DNA of 7,543 nt from Caulobacter sp. (GTDB lineage: Bacteria > Pseudomonadota > Alphaproteobacteria > Caulobacterales > Caulobacteraceae), in the NCBI GenBank assembly GCA_014378155.1, contig JACMOF010000097.1:1-7543 (forward strand), given 5' to 3'. Position numbers and translations under genes: made by a program. Shown in pieces: positions 5,434-7,543 of this stretch. Below the pieces are notes generated by a model that was not told the origin of the DNA, ran no database searches, and saw only the letters and a list, made by a program, of their open reading frames with translations. Every line of letters starts with the position of its first letter. Within the stretch, counting starts at the first letter, position 1.

Positions 5434-6573
5434 CTACTGCCGGAACATCTCGCGAGCGATGATCACCCGCATGATCTCATTGGTGCCTTCCAGGATCTGG
5501 TGAACCCGGAGATCCCTGACGATGCGCTCCAGCGGATAGTCCTGCAGATAGCCGTAGCCGCCGTGCAGTTGCAGGGCGTCATTGGCCACCTGGAAGCCGG
5601 CGTCGGTGGCGAAGCGCTTGGCCATGGCGCACAGCTTGGTGGCCTCGGGGTCCTTGCTGTCCAGCGCATGGGCGGCGCGGCGGACCATCAGCCGGGCGGC
5701 CTCCAGCTCGGTGGCCATGTCGGCCAGCTTGAACTGCAGGGCCTGGAACTCCTTCAGCGGTTTGCCGAACTGGTTGCGGGTCTCGAGATAGGCCTTGGCG
5801 GTGTCGAGCGCGAAGGAAGCGCCGCCCAGCGAGCACGAGGCGATGTTCAGCCGTCCGCCGTCCAGGCCCATCATGGCGAAGCGGAAGCCCTCGCCTTCCT
5901 GGCCGATGCGGTTGGCGATCGGCACACGGCAGTCGTCAAAGTTCACCGCCGCCGTTGGCTGGGCGTTCCAGCCCATCTTGCGTTCGTTGGCCCCGAAACT
6001 AAGGCCGGGCGTCCCCTTCTCGACCACGAAGGCCGAGACGCCCTTGGCTCCGTCCGCGCCGGTGCGGGCCATGACCACATAGAGGTCCGAGACGCCGCCG
6101 CCCGAGATGAAGGCCTTGCCGCCGTTCAGCACATAGTGGTCGCCGTCCAACCGCGCCGTGGTGCGCATGCTCGCGGCGTCGGAGCCCGCGCCCGGCTCGG
6201 TCAGACAATAGCTGGCGATCAGGTCCATGGTGGTCAGGCGTGGCAGGTAGCGCTGGCGCAGGGCGTCCGAGCCGAACCGGTCGATCATCCACGAGGCCAT
6301 GTTGTGGATGGTCAGATAGGCCGCCGTCGGCACGTCGCCATAGCTGAGGGCCTCGAAGATGATCGAGGCGTCGAGGCGCGAAAGCCCGCTGCCGCCAACG
6401 TCGTCCTGAACATAGATGCCGGCGAAACCCAGGCCGGCCGCCTCGCGCAGCACGTCGACCGGGAAGTGCTTGTGCTCGTCCCACGCGGCCGAGTGCGGGG
6501 CAAGCCGTTCCGCCGCGAAGCCCGACGCCATGTCCTGGATCGCGCGCTGATCCTCGTTGAGTGCGAAATCCAT
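5434..6573 (-). CDS. Acyl-CoA dehydrogenase, isobutyryl-CoA dehydrogenase-like
   Basis: A full-length (379-residue) FAD-dependent acyl-CoA dehydrogenase. It has an N-terminal helical domain (about 1-115), a middle beta domain with the signature [12 protein letters not shown] (124-135), and a C-terminal helical domain with [20 protein letters not shown] (335-354) and LEGTNEIMR, where Glu362 is the expected catalytic base. [14 protein letters not shown] and [17 protein letters not shown] near the N-terminus recall mammalian ACAD8, the isobutyryl-CoA dehydrogenase, much more than short- or medium-chain enzymes. I therefore infer oxidation of isobutyryl-CoA to methacrylyl-CoA in valine degradation, passing electrons to ETF. 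ATG 6573 has a strong AGGAGG 9 bases upstream. The gene lies opposite the MaoC-like gene, tail to tail, and shares a 209-bp divergent region with the DUF2147 gene. The enzyme class is certain; substrate preference rests on resemblance and on the neighbouring valine genes. Confidence 0.93.
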   Translation of the reverse strand: MDFALNEDQRAIQDMASGFAAERLAPHSAAWDEHKHFPVDVLREAAGLGFAGIYVQDDVGGSGLSRLDASIIFEALSYGDVPTAAYLTIHNMASWMIDRFGSDALRQRYLPRLTTMDLIASYCLTEPGAGSDAASMRTTARLDGDHYVLNGGKAFISGGGVSDLYVVMARTGADGAKGVSAFVVEKGTPGLSFGANERKMGWNAQPTAAVNFDDCRVPIANRIGQEGEGFRFAMMGLDGGRLNIASCSLGGASFALDTAKAYLETRNQFGKPLKEFQALQFKLADMATELEAARLMVRRAAHALDSKDPEATKLCAMAKRFATDAGFQVANDALQLHGGYGYLQDYPLERIVRDLRVHQILEGTNEIMRVIIAREMFRQ

Positions 6574-6582
6574 GCGCGAAAT

Positions 6583-6588
6583 CCTCCT
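6583..6588 (-). promoter_or_regulatory. Strong ribosome binding site of the acyl-CoA dehydrogenase gene
   Basis: AGGAGG on the minus strand, 9 bases before ATG 6573, is the best Shine-Dalgarno sequence in the window and fixes this start. Confidence 0.8.
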
Positions 6589-6782
6589 GTGCGGGCAGAG
6601 TGAACCCCACCACCTTCTTATCCGCTGACCTGCCGCGCGGCGGCGAGTGTGTCAATCATATCCCACTCGCTGACTTTGAATGCTGCAGCGCGAAGAAAAT
6701 CGGCAACCAAAGGCTGCGGGCTCTTGATCCTTAACCCTCGCCGCCTCAGATCACCCGGCATCGGAGGCGTCGTATTTTCGTC
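6589..6782. other. Divergent intergenic region, dehydrogenase / DUF2147
   Basis: This stretch must hold promoters for both flanking genes, but I cannot assign them. On the minus strand TTGACA (6648-6653) resembles a -35 element for the dehydrogenase gene, with no good partner -10. On the plus strand GGAGG (6763-6767) lies 15 bases before the DUF2147 start, too far for a normal ribosome binding site. The base composition is less GC-biased than in the genes. A 47-codon minus-strand frame at 6618-6761 has no ribosome binding site and atypical codon use. Confidence 0.35.
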
Positions 6783-7226
6783 ATGCGCAATTTCATTGCT
6801 TTCTTCGCCGTGCTCGCGGCCATGTTCGGTATCGCCACGGCCCCCGCTCAGGCGGCCGACATGGGCGTATGGCGCAACCCGCACGACAGCGTGCGCGTCG
6901 AGATCCGCAGTTGCGGCGCCAGCACCTGCGGCTATGTGGTCTATGCCAGCCCCAAGGCCCAAGCCGACGCCCGCAAGAGTGGCTACAACACCCTGATCGG
7001 CCAGCAGTTGCTGCGCGACTTCGAGCCGGCCGGCCATGGCAACATGCGCGGCAAGGTCTTCGTGCCGACCCTGAAGGTCACCTTGAACGGCACCGCCGAG
7101 TTCCTCGACGCCCACACCATGAAGGCCAAGGGCTGCGTCCTGGGCAATGTGCTGTGCAAGTCGCAGATCTGGACCCGCATCGACGGCGTCCAGCAGGCCA
7201 GCAACGCCACGACCTACGCGCCTTAA
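6783..7226 (+). CDS. Secreted DUF2147-type protein
   Basis: A 147-residue protein with a Sec signal peptide: basic MRN, a hydrophobic core, and cleavage predicted after AQA at residue 24, leaving a mature protein of about 123 residues in the periplasm. The mature part begins ADMGVWRNP and continues with a short beta-rich domain (RVEIRSCGASTCGYVVYA) and a C-terminal KGCVLGNVLCKSQIWTR. I recognise this as the DUF2147 pattern, a family of small exported proteins of unknown function that resemble lipocalin-like barrels. Four cysteines (44, 49, 118, 125) sit in two close pairs, which suggests two disulfide bonds after export. The start is set by the signal peptide; the only purine-rich element, GGAGG, lies 15 bases upstream, so initiation may be leaderless or inefficient. 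It is followed by hemB after 50 bp on the same strand and may share a transcript with it. No enzymatic residues are evident and I assign no function. Confidence 0.85.
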   Translation: MRNFIAFFAVLAAMFGIATAPAQAADMGVWRNPHDSVRVEIRSCGASTCGYVVYASPKAQADARKSGYNTLIGQQLLRDFEPAGHGNMRGKVFVPTLKVTLNGTAEFLDAHTMKAKGCVLGNVLCKSQIWTRIDGVQQASNATTYAP

Positions 7227-7276
7227 GCACGCGACCGGTCTTGCCTCGCGCCCGCTCTCGCGCGAAACCCTAGGCC

Positions 7277-7543
7277 ATGACCACACCGCCGCTTGCCCCC
7301 TACCCCGCCACCCGCCTGCGCCGCCTGCGCCAGGCCGACTGGACCCGCCGCCTCGTGCGCGAGACCGAGGTTCGCCCGTCCGACTTGATCTGGTCGATGG
7401 TTGTGCATGAGGGCGAAGGGACCATCCCCGTGGCCTCGATGCCGGGAGTCGAACGCCTGTCGGTCAAGGACGCCGCCAAGGCCGCCGTGCGAGCCCGTGA
7501 CCTCGGCATTCCCGCCATCGCCATCTTTCCGCACATCGACGGC
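7277..7543 (+). CDS. hemB: Delta-aminolevulinic acid dehydratase (porphobilinogen synthase), partial N-terminus
   Basis: The first 89 codons of a frame that runs off the right edge; the full protein would be about 320-340 residues. The N-terminus YPATRLRRLRQADWTRRLVRE, then PSDLIWSMVVHEGEG, VASMPGVERLS and LGIPAIAIFPHID match the start of porphobilinogen synthase, which joins two 5-aminolevulinate molecules. The catalytic lysines and metal-binding region lie outside the window and cannot be checked. The ATG at 7277 is preceded only by a poorly spaced AGG two bases upstream, so translation may be leaderless or depend on another feature. The gene lies 50 bp after the DUF2147 gene on the same strand. 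It acts directly after HemA, whose gene is at the other end of the window on the opposite strand. Confidence 0.9.
   Translation, partial: MTTPPLAPYPATRLRRLRQADWTRRLVRETEVRPSDLIWSMVVHEGEGTIPVASMPGVERLSVKDAAKAAVRARDLGIPAIAIFPHIDG

Noticed and set aside
5500..6603. 367-codon plus-strand frame opposite the acyl-CoA dehydrogenase
   Set aside because: It is the mirror of a complete, motif-rich dehydrogenase gene; the composition is that of an antisense shadow.
6618..6761. 47-codon minus-strand small frame between the dehydrogenase and DUF2147 genes
   Set aside because: It has no ribosome binding site, many A/T-ending codons unlike its neighbours, and no recognisable motif. It overlaps the likely promoter region.
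1..7543. A defence system, phage, insertion sequence, CRISPR array or other novel multi-gene system
   Set aside because: Every substantial gene is explained by haem synthesis, acyl-CoA or valine metabolism, or small envelope proteins. Composition is uniform and no transposase, integrase, direct-repeat array or RNA gene was seen.

Overview
The window looks like a chromosomal segment of a high-GC alphaproteobacterium, most likely Caulobacter or a close Caulobacterales relative. Three things suggest this. It carries a C4-pathway 5-aminolevulinate synthase, nearly every codon ends in G or C, and it has an intergenic palindromic repeat of a kind I recall as abundant in such genomes. The genus is an inference from memory, not a computed match.

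Layout. A leftward block covers about 1-4815. In transcription order it holds a histidine phosphatase (4815-4198), a 3-hydroxyisobutyryl-CoA hydrolase (4201-3149, 4-bp overlap), a predicted lipoprotein methyltransferase of the COG4798 type (3091-2285), 3-hydroxyisobutyrate dehydrogenase mmsB (2106-1210), and hemA (1026 to beyond the left edge). To the right, a MaoC/PhaJ-like hydratase gene runs rightward (4974-5423). It meets, tail to tail, a leftward isobutyryl-CoA dehydrogenase-like gene (6573-5434). After a 209-bp divergent region come a small secreted DUF2147 protein (6783-7226) and the start of hemB (from 7277), both rightward. hemA and hemB are both cut by the window edges.

Function. 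Three enzymes fit distal valine catabolism: isobutyryl-CoA dehydrogenase, 3-hydroxyisobutyryl-CoA hydrolase and 3-hydroxyisobutyrate dehydrogenase. The crotonase-type methacrylyl-CoA hydratase and methylmalonate-semialdehyde dehydrogenase are not in the window. The MaoC protein is a speculative candidate for the hydration step. The flanking genes encode the first two steps of tetrapyrrole synthesis. Valine carbon reaches propionyl-CoA and then succinyl-CoA, the HemA substrate, so a metabolic link is possible but unproven.

Non-coding structure. There is a head-to-head pair of REP-like repeats after the methyltransferase gene. A 10-bp-stem hairpin sits just upstream of the mmsB ribosome binding site, with a possible promoter. 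Short inverted repeats lie in the hemA leader and in the phosphatase/MaoC divergent region. No intergenic stretch exceeds about 210 bp. I saw no tRNA, rRNA, CRISPR array, insertion sequence or phage gene, and nothing that amounts to a new multi-gene system.
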